Shown: positions 1-7,754, numbered from the stretch's first letter. The stretch: 50,324 nucleotides of DNA from Sphingobacteriaceae bacterium (GCA_014380615.1 JACMJM010000061.1:1-50324), one strand, 5' to 3'. The notes: a model not told the origin generated them from the letters alone. Program-made: numbers and translations.

Positions 1-101
1 GCTCTGCCGCCAGCCTATAAAACTTACCAGAATAACATTAGCTAACACTAATAACGAAAATGCCATCGACGTGGAATCTTCAAAATCAAAGCATAAAAAA
101 A

Positions 102-139
102 CCGTCTCATAATTGCTTATGAGACGGCCTCTTTTTTTT
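102..139. terminator. Intrinsic terminator, probably bidirectional
   Basis: A perfect 9-bp stem (CCGTCTCAT / ATGAGACGG, 102-110 and 119-127) with an 8-nt loop is followed by a T-rich run to 139 and preceded by an A-run at about 96-101. It would end a gene entering from the left edge. The ATG at 113 lies inside the loop, which argues against translation starting there. Confidence 0.8.
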
Positions 140-238
140 ATATCCGTTACAACTAATGGGCTTGCGTATCGTTATCATGAAACATTAAGCTGGCTATGCC
201 AGCTAGCCCATACCAATGTCACCACAAAAGCGGAGAAG

Positions 239-472
239 ATGAGTTTACCCATGCGAATAACCTATAACGATAAAGATTATGTTTACCATATTAATAACAG
301 CTCTGCCATATCAAAAACCACCACGGAGCTACAAATTATTCTAAACGGAGAAACTATCGACCTAATGAAAGATGATCGTAAAGTGTGGGTACAAAAGGGG
401 GGCGCACCTTCCCTCGATCCTGAATTTATACAAGCTCTGGGCCGTTCTGTTTCTCTTCGCTTCAGAATGTAA
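239..472 (+). CDS. Small hypothetical protein (77 aa)
   Basis: I do not recognise this protein. The open frame extends upstream to 113, but that ATG sits in the loop of the terminator at 102-139. The ATG at 239 is preceded by GGAGAAG, a reasonable ribosome binding site, so I start it there; another in-frame ATG lies at 251. The product is soluble-looking and beta-rich, with no signal peptide or membrane segment. It has a YNDKDYVYHI segment near the start and a KVWVQKGG segment later, the look of a small cytosolic Bacteroidota orphan. It is followed by an intergenic stretch and another small gene on the same strand. No function is proposed. Confidence 0.55.
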   Translation: MSLPMRITYNDKDYVYHINNSSAISKTTTELQIILNGETIDLMKDDRKVWVQKGGAPSLDPEFIQALGRSVSLRFRM

Positions 473-600
473 CAACAACGAGATTTACTTAAAGACTAAG
501 GATAATTATTTTCTTTTTGTTTCTTTTATCCACTTTCTCTTTTTAACTTGAACCTTTTGAAATCCAGGTTCGTAAAAGTTATTTCTATTAGAGAAACGCA

Positions 601-792
601 ATGCAAATAATCATATCCATAATGATAATAGGCCTCCTTTGGATGATTTATGACCTCATAAACGCCCCGGAAGTAGACCAGGATGAAAATTTGCTCACAC
701 CAACTAATGATTCTGAAGAAGAAGAAGATACGGAAGCTCCCTCGGAAACGAAAGAGGATTCTGAATTGAAAGACAGGGATAAAATATATTAG
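601..792 (+). CDS. Small membrane-anchored acidic protein (63 aa)
   Basis: Residues 2-22 form one hydrophobic helix (IIISIMIIGLLWMIYDLI). The rest is strongly acidic and low in complexity, with Glu/Asp/Ser/Thr tracts such as SEEEEDTE and a lysine-containing tail. This suggests a single-pass membrane protein with a short disordered tail. GAGAAA lies about 6 nt upstream of the ATG as a weak ribosome binding site. I do not recognise a family. Its small size leaves some chance that it is not a gene, but composition and start context favour a real one. Confidence 0.5.
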   Translation: MQIIISIMIIGLLWMIYDLINAPEVDQDENLLTPTNDSEEEEDTEAPSETKEDSELKDRDKIY

Positions 793-889
793 GGTTACTA
801 CAAACTTGATAGTTTCTAAATTCCAATGAATCTTAAGTACTTCAAATGCGTCTGACGACTTAGTGATTTCAGGTCTTTTAAGAAAGGTT

Positions 890-897
890 TACTTTTG
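890..897 (+). promoter_or_regulatory. Bacteroidota-type -7 box ahead of RNA element copy A
   Basis: TACTTTTG matches the Bacteroidota sigma-A -7 consensus TAnnTTTG exactly. A start about 6-7 nt downstream would fall at the first conserved base of RNA element copy A (about 904). No clear -33 TTG is present, only TTTC at roughly the right distance. Supports plus-strand transcription of the element. Confidence 0.45.
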
Positions 898-903
898 TAA
901 ATT

Positions 904-1096
904 AGTTGCATCTCGGCAACTTTAAACAGGTTTTGTTCCATAACGTTATGATTAATTGTTTGGAATTCTCCTGAACTTTAGGCAATCAAGTCCAAGAGGA
1001 AACGATATAAATGGATGTGCTTTGGCTTGTGGGTTTATGCTCGGTAATCTCTTGGACGCTTCCAGCAGTCTAAAGCTTAACTTTGTGTAAACTATT
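904..1096 (+). ncRNA. Candidate structured RNA, copy A (6S-like long hairpin?)
   Basis: This is one of two diverged copies of the same element (the other is at 1700-1896), flanking the receiver gene at 1268. In order it has a small hairpin AGTTGC/GCAACT (904-921), a perfect 12-base palindrome CATAACGTTATG inside a TTCC...GGAA arm (938-965), and a long interrupted hairpin. Helix I of the long hairpin is 976-983 with 1068-1075. Helix II is 990-998 with 1049-1057 (GTCCAAGAG/CTCTTGGAC). An apical helix lies near 1007-1011 with 1034-1038. A conserved tail TAACTTTGTGTAAACTATT closes the element. Helix bases differ from copy B mostly in paired, compensatory ways, which points to selection on RNA structure. 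A long bulged hairpin of about 190 nt recalls 6S RNA, but identity is not established. Confidence 0.6.
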
Positions 1097-1267
1097 GATT
1101 CTCAATAACCAACTATTGCTTAAGGATAAATATTTAAGTGTAGGTTAAACTATGCGGTATTAGTCTGAGGACTACAACCCAATTTTATGTAGCTATCTGA
1201 CTATGTTTAAACAAGCTTAATAGTTAGGCACTGTAATGGTAATAGTATACATCTAAAACTAAAGATT

Positions 1268-1675
1268 ATGAACTCGAATATATTTGTAATAGACGATTAT
1301 TCCATTAATCTAAAGATTGCTGAATTCGTAATCAAGGATCATGGTTACTTTGATGTACTTACCACTTATTCAGAGGCACAAAAAGCGTTAGAGTATATAG
1401 TATGTAACAGAAAGAATGAGGCTTTACTACCAGATGTAATATTACTTGACCTTAATATGCCAGTAATGGATGGATGGCAATTTTTAGATAGGTATAAGGA
1501 GATTATTTCGTCCTTAGTTAAATCTATAGATATTTATATCCTATCATCGTCTATCGATGTTAGGGAAATTCAACGTTCAAAGCAATACACCTATGTTAAA
1601 GGATTTTTGTCAAAACCGCTACGTAAAGAAATGCTTGAAGATATCATGACCACTGGCTTAGCAACTGCAAGCTAA
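1268..1675 (+). CDS. Stand-alone response-regulator receiver protein (135 aa)
   Basis: A single CheY-like receiver domain spans the whole protein with no output domain. The acidic pocket is D9/D10, the phospho-acceptor is D61 in VILLDLNMP, the conserved hydroxyl residues are in ILSSSID (93-95), and the lysine is K116 in LSKPL. It would relay phosphate from a histidine kinase encoded elsewhere or act by protein contact. No kinase gene is adjacent. The gene is framed by two copies of a structured RNA-like element (904-1096 and 1700-1896), an unusual arrangement that may point to linked regulation or to local duplication. The family call is secure; the partner and pathway are unknown. Confidence 0.9.
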   Translation: MNSNIFVIDDYSINLKIAEFVIKDHGYFDVLTTYSEAQKALEYIVCNRKNEALLPDVILLDLNMPVMDGWQFLDRYKEIISSLVKSIDIYILSSSIDVREIQRSKQYTYVKGFLSKPLRKEMLEDIMTTGLATAS

Positions 1676-1699
1676 AGATTAATATCATTGCAGTAAATG

Positions 1700-1896
1700 A
1701 GTTGCACCTCGGCAACTTCCCATGTAGTTTGTTCCATAACGTTATGATTAAAAGTTTGGAACTCACCCAGGCTAAGAGCAATCAAGTACAAAAGGAAACG
1801 GAATAAATGGGACCTGTGAGCTTTGGGTAGTTGGAGTTTATGCCGTAGTCTTTTGTACACTACAGCAGCTCTTGGCCTAACTTTGTGTAAACTATT
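1700..1896 (+). ncRNA. Candidate structured RNA, copy B
   Basis: This is the second copy of the element at 904-1096. Helix I is 1770-1779 with 1868-1877 (GGCTAAGAGC/GCTCTTGGCC, 10 bp with one G-U). Helix II is 1786-1794 with 1850-1858 (GTACAAAAG/CTTTTGTAC, perfect). Helix III is 1799-1807 with 1837-1845 with one mismatch. The 5' hairpin GTTGC/GCAAC, the palindrome CATAACGTTATG and the tail TAACTTTGTGTAAACTATT are all kept. A weak -7-like TATCATTG sits at 1683-1690. The minus-strand open frame across it is not gene-like. Confidence 0.6.
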
Positions 1897-1916
1897 AATG
1901 ATGACACTCCCACCTT

Positions 1917-1980
1917 CAACTGCACATTTTTTTAACGGATTTTTTACTTATAAACCCGTGTAAATAAAAATGTGCAGTTG
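1917..1980. repeat. Palindromic element 1 (15-bp inverted repeat)
   Basis: Perfect 15-bp arms CAACTGCACATTTTT (1917-1931) and AAAAATGTGCAGTTG (1966-1980) enclose a 34-nt loop with a further ACGG/CCGT pairing. It resembles the element at 2530-2585 in arms, spacing and parts of the loop. The two bracket the lipoprotein gene at 2026-2445. It could act as a terminator for converging transcripts or be a small mobile palindrome. Confidence 0.7.
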
Positions 1981-2025
1981 CATGTCAGCTATTTCTTTAT
2001 AAGGTCAGATTCCTAAGCACGAAGT

Positions 2026-2445
2026 TTAATAGTCGCTTGGAATGCTTTTTAGTTTCACTGAGTCGTTTACCCAAGTAATTTGAAACTCTTTTTCAGATGG
2101 CATACCATTCGAATAATATCCAAATGCAAGGAATTTGCTTTCTTGAGGACTTGATAATTTAAGCCAGTAGTTACCATCTGTTCTTATACTTTCGCTAAAA
2201 CATAACTCCTTTCCTACCTTACTATTCCCAGTTGCATCAATAATAACTGAGTCCAAGCCATTTGAAACCGTTATACGACTAGAGGAAGTGCTTCGATTTA
2301 AAAACGAGATCTTAACAGAAGTTGAGCAGGCTTTATCGAGCTCGCAGCTTGTAAGACATAGTAGAAACACTAAAGCGATCCACCTATTATCAAGCAATTG
2401 CTTTGGAATTTCTAAGTTTTCTGTTAGCCTTTTTAAGTCAGTCAT
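2026..2445 (-). CDS. Predicted small lipoprotein (139 aa)
   Basis: A hydrophobic stretch WIALVFLLCLTSC ends in a lipobox with the lipidated Cys at residue 34, so the product is probably a lipoprotein. The annotated ATG gives an unusually long n-region. A TTG about 16 codons downstream would give a classic 18-residue signal and may be the true start. The mature part is Ser/Thr-rich and beta-like (SVKISFLNRS, SRITVSNGLDSV), suggesting a small periplasmic or surface beta-sandwich; I do not recognise a family. Palindromes at 1917-1980 and 2530-2585 frame the gene, so it may travel as a small unit. Confidence 0.65.
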   Translation of the reverse strand: MTDLKRLTENLEIPKQLLDNRWIALVFLLCLTSCELDKACSTSVKISFLNRSTSSSRITVSNGLDSVIIDATGNSKVGKELCFSESIRTDGNYWLKLSSPQESKFLAFGYYSNGMPSEKEFQITWVNDSVKLKSIPSDY

Positions 2446-2529
2446 TCTTTACAATAGCAAGGCTAAAACCTTGATTATCTTATTTATCTCGGTACATCAT
2501 AACAGTTGCTAGCACCTGATTTGTAGTCG

Positions 2530-2585
2530 CGCACATTTTCAACCTGTTCCTTCATTCTATATACCCTTATAAAATAAAATGTGCG
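2530..2585. repeat. Palindromic element 2 (10-bp inverted repeat)
   Basis: Arms CGCACATTTT (2530-2539) and AAAATGTGCG (2576-2585) enclose a 36-nt loop. The core GCACATTTT...AAAATGTGC and the overall length match palindromic element 1 at 1917-1980. The two lie on either side of the lipoprotein gene. Confidence 0.65.
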
Positions 2586-2630
2586 ATGTTGATTTTCATA
2601 TTCCCGATAGGTTCTAAAAACTGCTTAAAA

Positions 2631-3746
2631 TTATACTATAGTAGAGATGAGTTTTTCATCGGGCAGTTCTGCTTGAAAGAGTTGCATGTAACTAGATGCA
2701 TATGGAAATTGTAATTCTTCATATTTACCCGACTTATGTCCACAATACTTACTAACCACGCACCCAACACATTTCTTCATGTTCAACTTTGAAATGTCAA
2801 ACTGCTGTTTTTTTGATTCTACCAGATTCTTTACCCCACTAACTGTGTTATGGTAAAGTGCTTGGGTTGCTGAGTCGAGAATCACTTTTTTTAATACCAT
2901 CTTATGTATGTATGGCTCTTGATCTCCATTGTAGTCATAATACCAATAAATCAAGTACCCATAAGACAAATCGTAAGAGGTTATGTTTTGTATATACGAA
3001 GCTAGTTGGACGATATGATTACTATAAAAAAAGCCTTTGAATTCTTCCCATTCACGTCTTGCTTTTTGAGCCTCTACATCAACTCCTGTTCCGCCAAACT
3101 TGTCATCAATCCATTCGTCATGTGACATTTTTGCTGGATCTCGTTTCATCTGAAATTTCTCTTCCACTACAAAAAATTTTCCTGCATTATCTTCGAAGAT
3201 ATAGTCGGGAATCCCTCGCCAATCATCTTTTATAAAAATATTTTGGTCTGATGAATGACCAGCGAATACGAGCTTACATTCATCAAAAATCTTCCGCTCG
3301 ACAGGTGAAACGTCCGAGCCAGACGAGCTACTGATGTGCCAGTTAGTCCTAGCGCTAAGTAGTTGTTCATGTAGTCGTTTTCCAACCTCCGTTGCGTCTT
3401 CGTTATTTGGATGTTCGATTAAAAAAGTGTTTTGTATTGCGTAGCTGACAGGACAGTAATTATAGCTGGCTAAGTCTGTGGAAGTAAGGTAGTCCTTTGA
3501 ATCACTACGCTTAATGGCGGCTCTATTTCTTTTGAGATGCAGTTCCTGCTTGAGTTGTTCAATGCATTCTGTGACTGAGTAACTCCAACCGATTCCAGAG
3601 TAAGATCGTGCACTTGGGTAGCTTACCATCTTGCCATATAAACTCTCTAATCGTGAAAGATATTTGATTGAACACTCAAGATTTTCCATCCCAATCCTTC
3701 TCAGCATATGAATCGCATATTGGAGTTGTTTCTTCGAGTATCTCAC
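2631..3746 (-). CDS. Cas4/RecB-like Fe-S nuclease of the PD-(D/E)XK superfamily (371 aa)
   Basis: The sequence carries the parts of a Cas4-type exonuclease. One cysteine lies early (C98 in YNYCPVSYAI), followed by H126 in GKRLHEQL. The PD-(D/E)XK core is D181 in GIPDYIF and E195/E196-x-K197 in VVEEKF. Q247 sits in a motif-IV-like IVQLASYIQ, and a C-terminal cluster has C326, C329 and C335. Four cysteines placed like this normally hold a [4Fe-4S] cluster that ties the nuclease fold together, as in Cas4, AddB and Dna2. The first 90 residues or so are an extension of unknown role. There is no CRISPR array and no cas1/cas2 in the window. The gene follows the DUF4145 gene by about 44 bp on the same strand, so the two are probably co-transcribed. 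A role in phage defence or DNA repair is inference. Confidence 0.8.
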   Translation of the reverse strand: MRYSKKQLQYAIHMLRRIGMENLECSIKYLSRLESLYGKMVSYPSARSYSGIGWSYSVTECIEQLKQELHLKRNRAAIKRSDSKDYLTSTDLASYNYCPVSYAIQNTFLIEHPNNEDATEVGKRLHEQLLSARTNWHISSSSGSDVSPVERKIFDECKLVFAGHSSDQNIFIKDDWRGIPDYIFEDNAGKFFVVEEKFQMKRDPAKMSHDEWIDDKFGGTGVDVEAQKARREWEEFKGFFYSNHIVQLASYIQNITSYDLSYGYLIYWYYDYNGDQEPYIHKMVLKKVILDSATQALYHNTVSGVKNLVESKKQQFDISKLNMKKCVGCVVSKYCGHKSGKYEELQFPYASSYMQLFQAELPDEKLISTIV

Positions 3747-3790
3747 TGGCTTAGCTTGATATAATTCTACTTATTTACAAGGTAAGCCTT

Positions 3791-4435
3791 TTAAATACTA
3801 TCCGGAGTGGAGGGATCAGCATTTTCGATTTTATCTATACTCTCATGTATTTTGTTTGGTAAAACAAATAGGAAATCTGCTAGAGCTTTAACGAATTGGA
3901 TGCAATTTTCTGCATCTTGTATAGTTGGAAGTGGACTTGCATAATCACTATGTCGTTGGTCATTAGCTTCTAGACGAACCTTGTGAGCCCACTCTCCCAT
4001 GTCTTCTGTTAGGATATGACTATCAATAGCTAGCTTTATTCGTGAATATAAATTTCCCTTTTCAAAACCCTTTTCTTTTAGCATGGCATCGACTGAACTT
4101 GCGTAAAGCATAAGTGATCCAGCCGGTGCAAAGGTAGTTTCAACAGCTTGTTTAAGGTATTCTCGTGGTCTTTCAGGAATTGCCTCATTCACAGTTTCAG
4201 TAACTGGAAAAATCTCATGAACTACATTATTGTGTGGGTTAGCACCAGCAGTCACCAAACCTCCACATTGAGAACACTTATATACTCCCCAAAGTCTACT
4301 GTTAGATTTATTATCAGCTTGAGTTTGCGCACTAAATATTTGAGACAACGTAGGCTTATAAATATAACAATGTGGGCACCGGTCAATTTTCAAGGACTGA
4401 TCGAGCTTAATTAGGGTTCCAGTTTTTATTGACAC
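3791..4435 (-). CDS. Zinc-ribbon DUF4145-like protein (214 aa)
   Basis: An N-terminal zinc ribbon has C20/C23 (CPHC) and C54/C57 (CSQC). The C-terminal half (about 95-195) matches the DUF4145 pattern, with an A-x-x-M-L-K-E-K-G segment, NLYSRIKLA and EWAHKVRLEANDQRH. DUF4145 is a helical domain often found fused to or beside restriction and defence enzymes; its biochemical role is unclear. Here it lies between an unknown 388-aa protein upstream and the Cas4-like nuclease 44 bp downstream. It could be a nucleic-acid-binding or regulatory partner of the nuclease; this is inference from context. Confidence 0.7.
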   Translation of the reverse strand: MSIKTGTLIKLDQSLKIDRCPHCYIYKPTLSQIFSAQTQADNKSNSRLWGVYKCSQCGGLVTAGANPHNNVVHEIFPVTETVNEAIPERPREYLKQAVETTFAPAGSLMLYASSVDAMLKEKGFEKGNLYSRIKLAIDSHILTEDMGEWAHKVRLEANDQRHSDYASPLPTIQDAENCIQFVKALADFLFVLPNKIHESIDKIENADPSTPDSI

Positions 4436-4619
4436 TATAGTTTTTTTTAATTCAAAGATAACCTTCTAATCGAAAAGGTTAGATAGGTTTCATCAATAGT
4501 TGTTTCCTACACTTCACTTCAAAATCATGGTTAACTATCCAGAATAAAAGTATAGCAATTAGGTAAGATTTCCAGCGTGACAAGGCCTTGAGTTATATAT
4601 CCGTAAGTTAGCTTACTCA

Positions 4620-5786
4620 TTAATCTTTAGTTTTTAAGGTCATCCTTGATCCCTTTCTTACTTGAGTGCTTTTATTTTTTATTCTTTTTGTAAGGTCAAG
4701 AATATAGAACAAGCCGTTCTTTCTTAGAGTGCTTCTTTGTTTAAAATGCTCAACCAGCTCCATATATGTTGTAATTGATATCAGACCAGCACTTAATAGT
4801 ATGGTAAGATGAGATGGAACATTCCCAAAAACGCTTGTTAACAATGGGGTGTAAGACTTAGGGTCCTTCAATTCAGTTAAAATTGTTTTCACAAAACTAT
4901 AGCTGCCTGAGGTTAATCTTGTAGTAAGATCTTCAATTGCCGGTTGAATTCTAAACTTTGCAATCTCTCTTGCTTTAATAGGTAAGCTATGCTGGTCGAA
5001 TTCATTTTCCATCTCAAATTGAAACCGCTGCATTTCATATTGGAATCGCAATAATTCATCGTTTAATTTATATTTTAACTCCAAAACATCTTCAAAAGCC
5101 AGAGCACTTATGGTTGGAATACTTAATTTTAAAGTATCAAAAGCTATCTGTGGATAAGTTGTGCTATTTTTTATAGGGGTTTTCTGTGTGTTAAATTTAG
5201 AGGTTCTTTCGTAGAAATATCTCAAAAACTTAGTAACTACCTCACTTGATGTTATTGTCGTAGCTCCACTCCAACTCTCATTGAAAAAAATTGCGAGCGT
5301 ACTTACATAATAGTGCAAAACAAAGCCGACCAAATCGTTATATGTATTTCCAAGTTCTTTAGCGATTCTTTCAGCCTCCTCATCTATAAGGTAATATTTC
5401 TTACCTTTAGGCTGAGGCTGATCGTATGGCTTCAGAATTATATCCCGCCAACTTTCTTTGACAATATCACGTGAGAGGGCTCTGAGTTGCTCTCCAATTG
5501 GCTTTTGATATAGTGTTTGGTAGTATGAGTTATTCAAATTAACGAGCCCTTCGTCAACTAACACCTGAATCTGGTCTTTGAATCCATTACTCATTCGATC
5601 GTCTTCCAAGAATATATCTTTTCCCAACTCATAGGTTTGACCGTCAACCATCTCTTCCGGCTCCTTAGTACCAATAATATATTGTATGGCTGGAATTTCA
5701 ATCTTGTCTGCAAATAAAAGGGTCAGTTTTATGTCCTCTATATTGTGTTCAAGGCAGGTTGATATAAGTTTTATACTTTCCTTCAA
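4620..5786 (-). CDS. Hypothetical protein of unknown family (388 aa)
   Basis: I do not recognise this protein. It is mostly alpha-helical with no signal peptide. The N-terminal part has a short LLFADKIEIPAI segment, and the middle (about 245-275) has coiled-coil-like repeats (RFQYEMQRFQFEMENEF). A moderately hydrophobic segment lies near 325-345 (SHLTILLSAGLISITTYM), followed by a very basic C-terminus (KNKSTQVRKGSRMTLKTK). It is first in the minus-strand group, about 184 bp ahead of the DUF4145 gene, which in turn precedes the nuclease. If the three genes form a system, this would be the sensor or effector. It is AT-rich, like its neighbours. Confidence 0.6.
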   Translation of the reverse strand: MKESIKLISTCLEHNIEDIKLTLLFADKIEIPAIQYIIGTKEPEEMVDGQTYELGKDIFLEDDRMSNGFKDQIQVLVDEGLVNLNNSYYQTLYQKPIGEQLRALSRDIVKESWRDIILKPYDQPQPKGKKYYLIDEEAERIAKELGNTYNDLVGFVLHYYVSTLAIFFNESWSGATTITSSEVVTKFLRYFYERTSKFNTQKTPIKNSTTYPQIAFDTLKLSIPTISALAFEDVLELKYKLNDELLRFQYEMQRFQFEMENEFDQHSLPIKAREIAKFRIQPAIEDLTTRLTSGSYSFVKTILTELKDPKSYTPLLTSVFGNVPSHLTILLSAGLISITTYMELVEHFKQRSTLRKNGLFYILDLTKRIKNKSTQVRKGSRMTLKTKD

Positions 5787-6372
5787 GTTGAAACGGTTTG
5801 ATTTTTAAATTAATTGCGATTTGGTAATACTTAGTATTGTATAGTTAGACATGAAGCTACTGCTTAAAGATAATTACTTCTCTCGAACTTCCAACAGACA
5901 CAGACCTAACATAGCGAGCCTCTGCGAGTTGAAAAAAATGTCTAAGCATAGAAAGCATTGTAAAATGCGGCTGCTTAGTATGTTTACACGAGCGACTGGC
6001 GACACTATTGAATAAGGTTTGTGTGTAAGGTCTCAATAGTTTTGACAGTCGTGAAGCATTTTTCGATCGCAGGCGAGCACATAAAGACGAAAAGCTGGAA
6101 GATTTTTATTTGCAGAACGAAGCGATGCGATTGAAAAGATTAAGTAAGCTTTTATGGAAGCTCTCGCTGATTAAAACAGAAACGTATGCCAGATTGCGAA
6201 GCAGAGGTAAGCCTGGACGGTTTCTTTGCGCGATGGGATTTGAGAATGTTGCCTTATAAAGAAGATGTCCAAGCTGTGTTAGACATACTAAAGGTAAAAA
6301 CCAACCTTTAATGCTTATTTAAAACATTTATTTGCCACATACCAACTTTTAATTACTTTTGCCAACCTCAAG
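5787..6372. other. Hairpin-rich intergenic region with possible gene relic
   Basis: No convincing gene. Three nested stems are visible. CTAAGCA/TGCTTAG (near 5942-5982) encloses GCATT/AATGC. CGACTG/CAGTCG (near 5993-6051) encloses the perfect ACTATTGA/TCAATAGT. A 13-bp stem pairs the region near 6059-6071 with that near 6124-6137. Two overlapping plus-strand frames lie at the right end: one open over 6029-6259 but lacking an early ATG, and one at 6186-6311 (41 aa, beginning MPDCEAEVSLDG). They look like pieces of one decayed gene split by a frameshift. It could instead encode a structured RNA. Confidence 0.4.
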
Positions 6373-6448
<76 letters not shown>

Positions 6449-6449
<1 letters not shown>

Positions 6450-6474
6450 AAGCCGCTTTATAGCGGCTTTTTTT
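6449..6474 (+). terminator. Intrinsic terminator of tRNA-Ala
   Basis: AAAGCCGCT (6449-6457) pairs perfectly with AGCGGCTTT (6462-6470) around a TTAT loop, followed by further T residues to 6474. Confidence 0.9.
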
Positions 6475-6567
6475 ATACCCTTTTTTATCGTCGGTTCTCC
6501 GAATTCGCATCAGTTGCAATTTTCATCAAAGTCCTTATCTTTAAAACGTAAACCTAAACCCTTAATA

Positions 6568-6999
6568 ATGGAAAACTTATCCCCTCAGGAAGAACCTGAT
6601 TTTATCACATTCGATAGCTTGTGTATTCAGCATTTGAGATCCACCCGTAAATGGACTAAATTCTTATCATTACTCGGATTCATATTTATTGGCTTCGCCG
6701 TAATAATCATCGGAATTGTTTCTATGCAGTTTTTCAATGGATCAAGCAGTATACTGGCAATTCTGCCAATGACTATAATAGCTCTGATATACTTTTTTCC
6801 TATCTATTTTCTGTGGCAGTTCTCCACGCAGTCGAAAAGCGCAATCGAGTATAAGGATACCGAATCGTTAAGAAAAGCTATGATGTACCTTAACCGCCAT
6901 TATACATTTATGGGCGTTCTTGTGCTAGTTATGATCGTATGCTACTTAATCGCAGGAATTGCGATGGTTGTGTCGGGTAAAATGTTTGGTTTTCTTTAA
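6568..6999 (+). CDS. DUF5362-like integral membrane protein (143 aa)
   Basis: The open frame begins at 6514, but the first 18 codons are basic and unlike the family. The ATG at 6568 (MENLSPQEEPDF) gives a natural acidic N-terminus, so I start it there. Three hydrophobic helices follow: FLSLLGFIFIGFAVIIIGIV, AILPMTIIALIYFFPIYFLW and GVLVLVMIVCYLIAGIAMVV. Between helices 2 and 3 lies a conserved-looking cytosolic loop (LRKAMMYLNRHYTFMG). This layout resembles the DUF5362 family common in Bacteroidota, of unknown function. Confidence 0.7.
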   Translation: MENLSPQEEPDFITFDSLCIQHLRSTRKWTKFLSLLGFIFIGFAVIIIGIVSMQFFNGSSSILAILPMTIIALIYFFPIYFLWQFSTQSKSAIEYKDTESLRKAMMYLNRHYTFMGVLVLVMIVCYLIAGIAMVVSGKMFGFL

Positions 7000-7205
7000 T
7001 TTAATGATTCAGGAATCATTTGCGGTATTTTAGTTTCAGAGGGCTCTGTTAAGAAACAACTTCAAACAAAAGATTTCCGGAAAGCTTTTAAAGCACAAAA
7101 CATGATTCAAATCCCCTGCTAAACTAATTAGCATTTGTTTCTGAGTTAGCTAATTTCGTTATTTCATTTTCTACCTTCGGGTATAAAATTTGCATACCTT
7201 TATTT

Positions 7206-7754
7206 ATGGAACATTCAACATATACAGAGTTTAATGAGCGAAAGACAGTACAATCTGTGCTATTCATTTCATCTCAGTTGAAAAGAAAGGATTTCCACAA
7301 AATTTTCAAAATTCTTTATTTTTCTGACAGGGATCATCTGGCTACTTATGGCCGTACCATAACTGGAGATAACTATATTGCTATGGCTGATGGGCCTGAT
7401 CCAACAAATCTCTACGATATTTTTAAATCGGTTAGAGGAGATGGTTATTTTAAAGATGATGGAAAGTTTTCCCGCTTTTTCTCTGTTGAAAATTGGGATT
7501 TAATTCAAAACAATCAAGAACCTGATCTGCGAGTATTATCTCCTACTGATTTAAAATTTCTGAAAGAAAATATCGAGAAATATGGGAAAATGTCATGGGA
7601 GGAAATAAGAGAAAAATCTCACGACTACGCCTGGAGCAATACCGCTCTTAACAGAACTATCTCTTTTGAGAATTTAATCACAGAAGCAGGAGAAGATGAA
7701 TCTTTCATAGACTTTGCTCGACAACAATCTTATTTACGGCAACTTGTAAGGTAA
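7206..7754 (+). CDS. Panacea-domain (DUF4065-like) antitoxin-type protein (182 aa)
   Basis: The first 75 residues carry the Panacea/DUF4065 signature: KIFKILYFSDRDHLATYGR followed by TITGDNYIAMADGPDP-NLYD. Established work describes Panacea as a versatile antitoxin domain paired with many unrelated toxins. The remainder is helical and charged. The stop codon overlaps the ATG of the next gene (TAATG at 7752-7756), so translation is probably coupled, as expected for a two-gene toxin-antitoxin operon. No obvious Shine-Dalgarno precedes the ATG. Family call is strong; the antitoxin role rests on family and gene pairing. Confidence 0.85.
   Translation: MEHSTYTEFNERKTVQSVLFISSQLKRKDFHKIFKILYFSDRDHLATYGRTITGDNYIAMADGPDPTNLYDIFKSVRGDGYFKDDGKFSRFFSVENWDLIQNNQEPDLRVLSPTDLKFLKENIEKYGKMSWEEIREKSHDYAWSNTALNRTISFENLITEAGEDESFIDFARQQSYLRQLVR

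Noticed and set aside
1..112. Possible 3' end of a gene entering from the left edge (frame 1 stops at 43-45, frame 2 at 110-112).
   Set aside because: Both fragments are too short to choose between, and frame 2 would end inside the terminator hairpin.
113..238. N-terminal extension of the first small gene.
   Set aside because: Its ATG is in the loop of an intrinsic terminator; the start at 239 has a better ribosome binding site.
1672..1860. Minus-strand 62-aa open frame.
   Set aside because: It lies across copy B of the structured RNA element and is not kept in copy A.
2631..3746. A CRISPR-Cas locus suggested by the Cas4-like nuclease.
   Set aside because: No repeat array, cas1 or cas2 anywhere in the window.
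5787..6372. Retron-like non-coding RNA suggested by nested hairpins.
   Set aside because: No reverse transcriptase gene nearby and no conserved msr/msd ends recognised.
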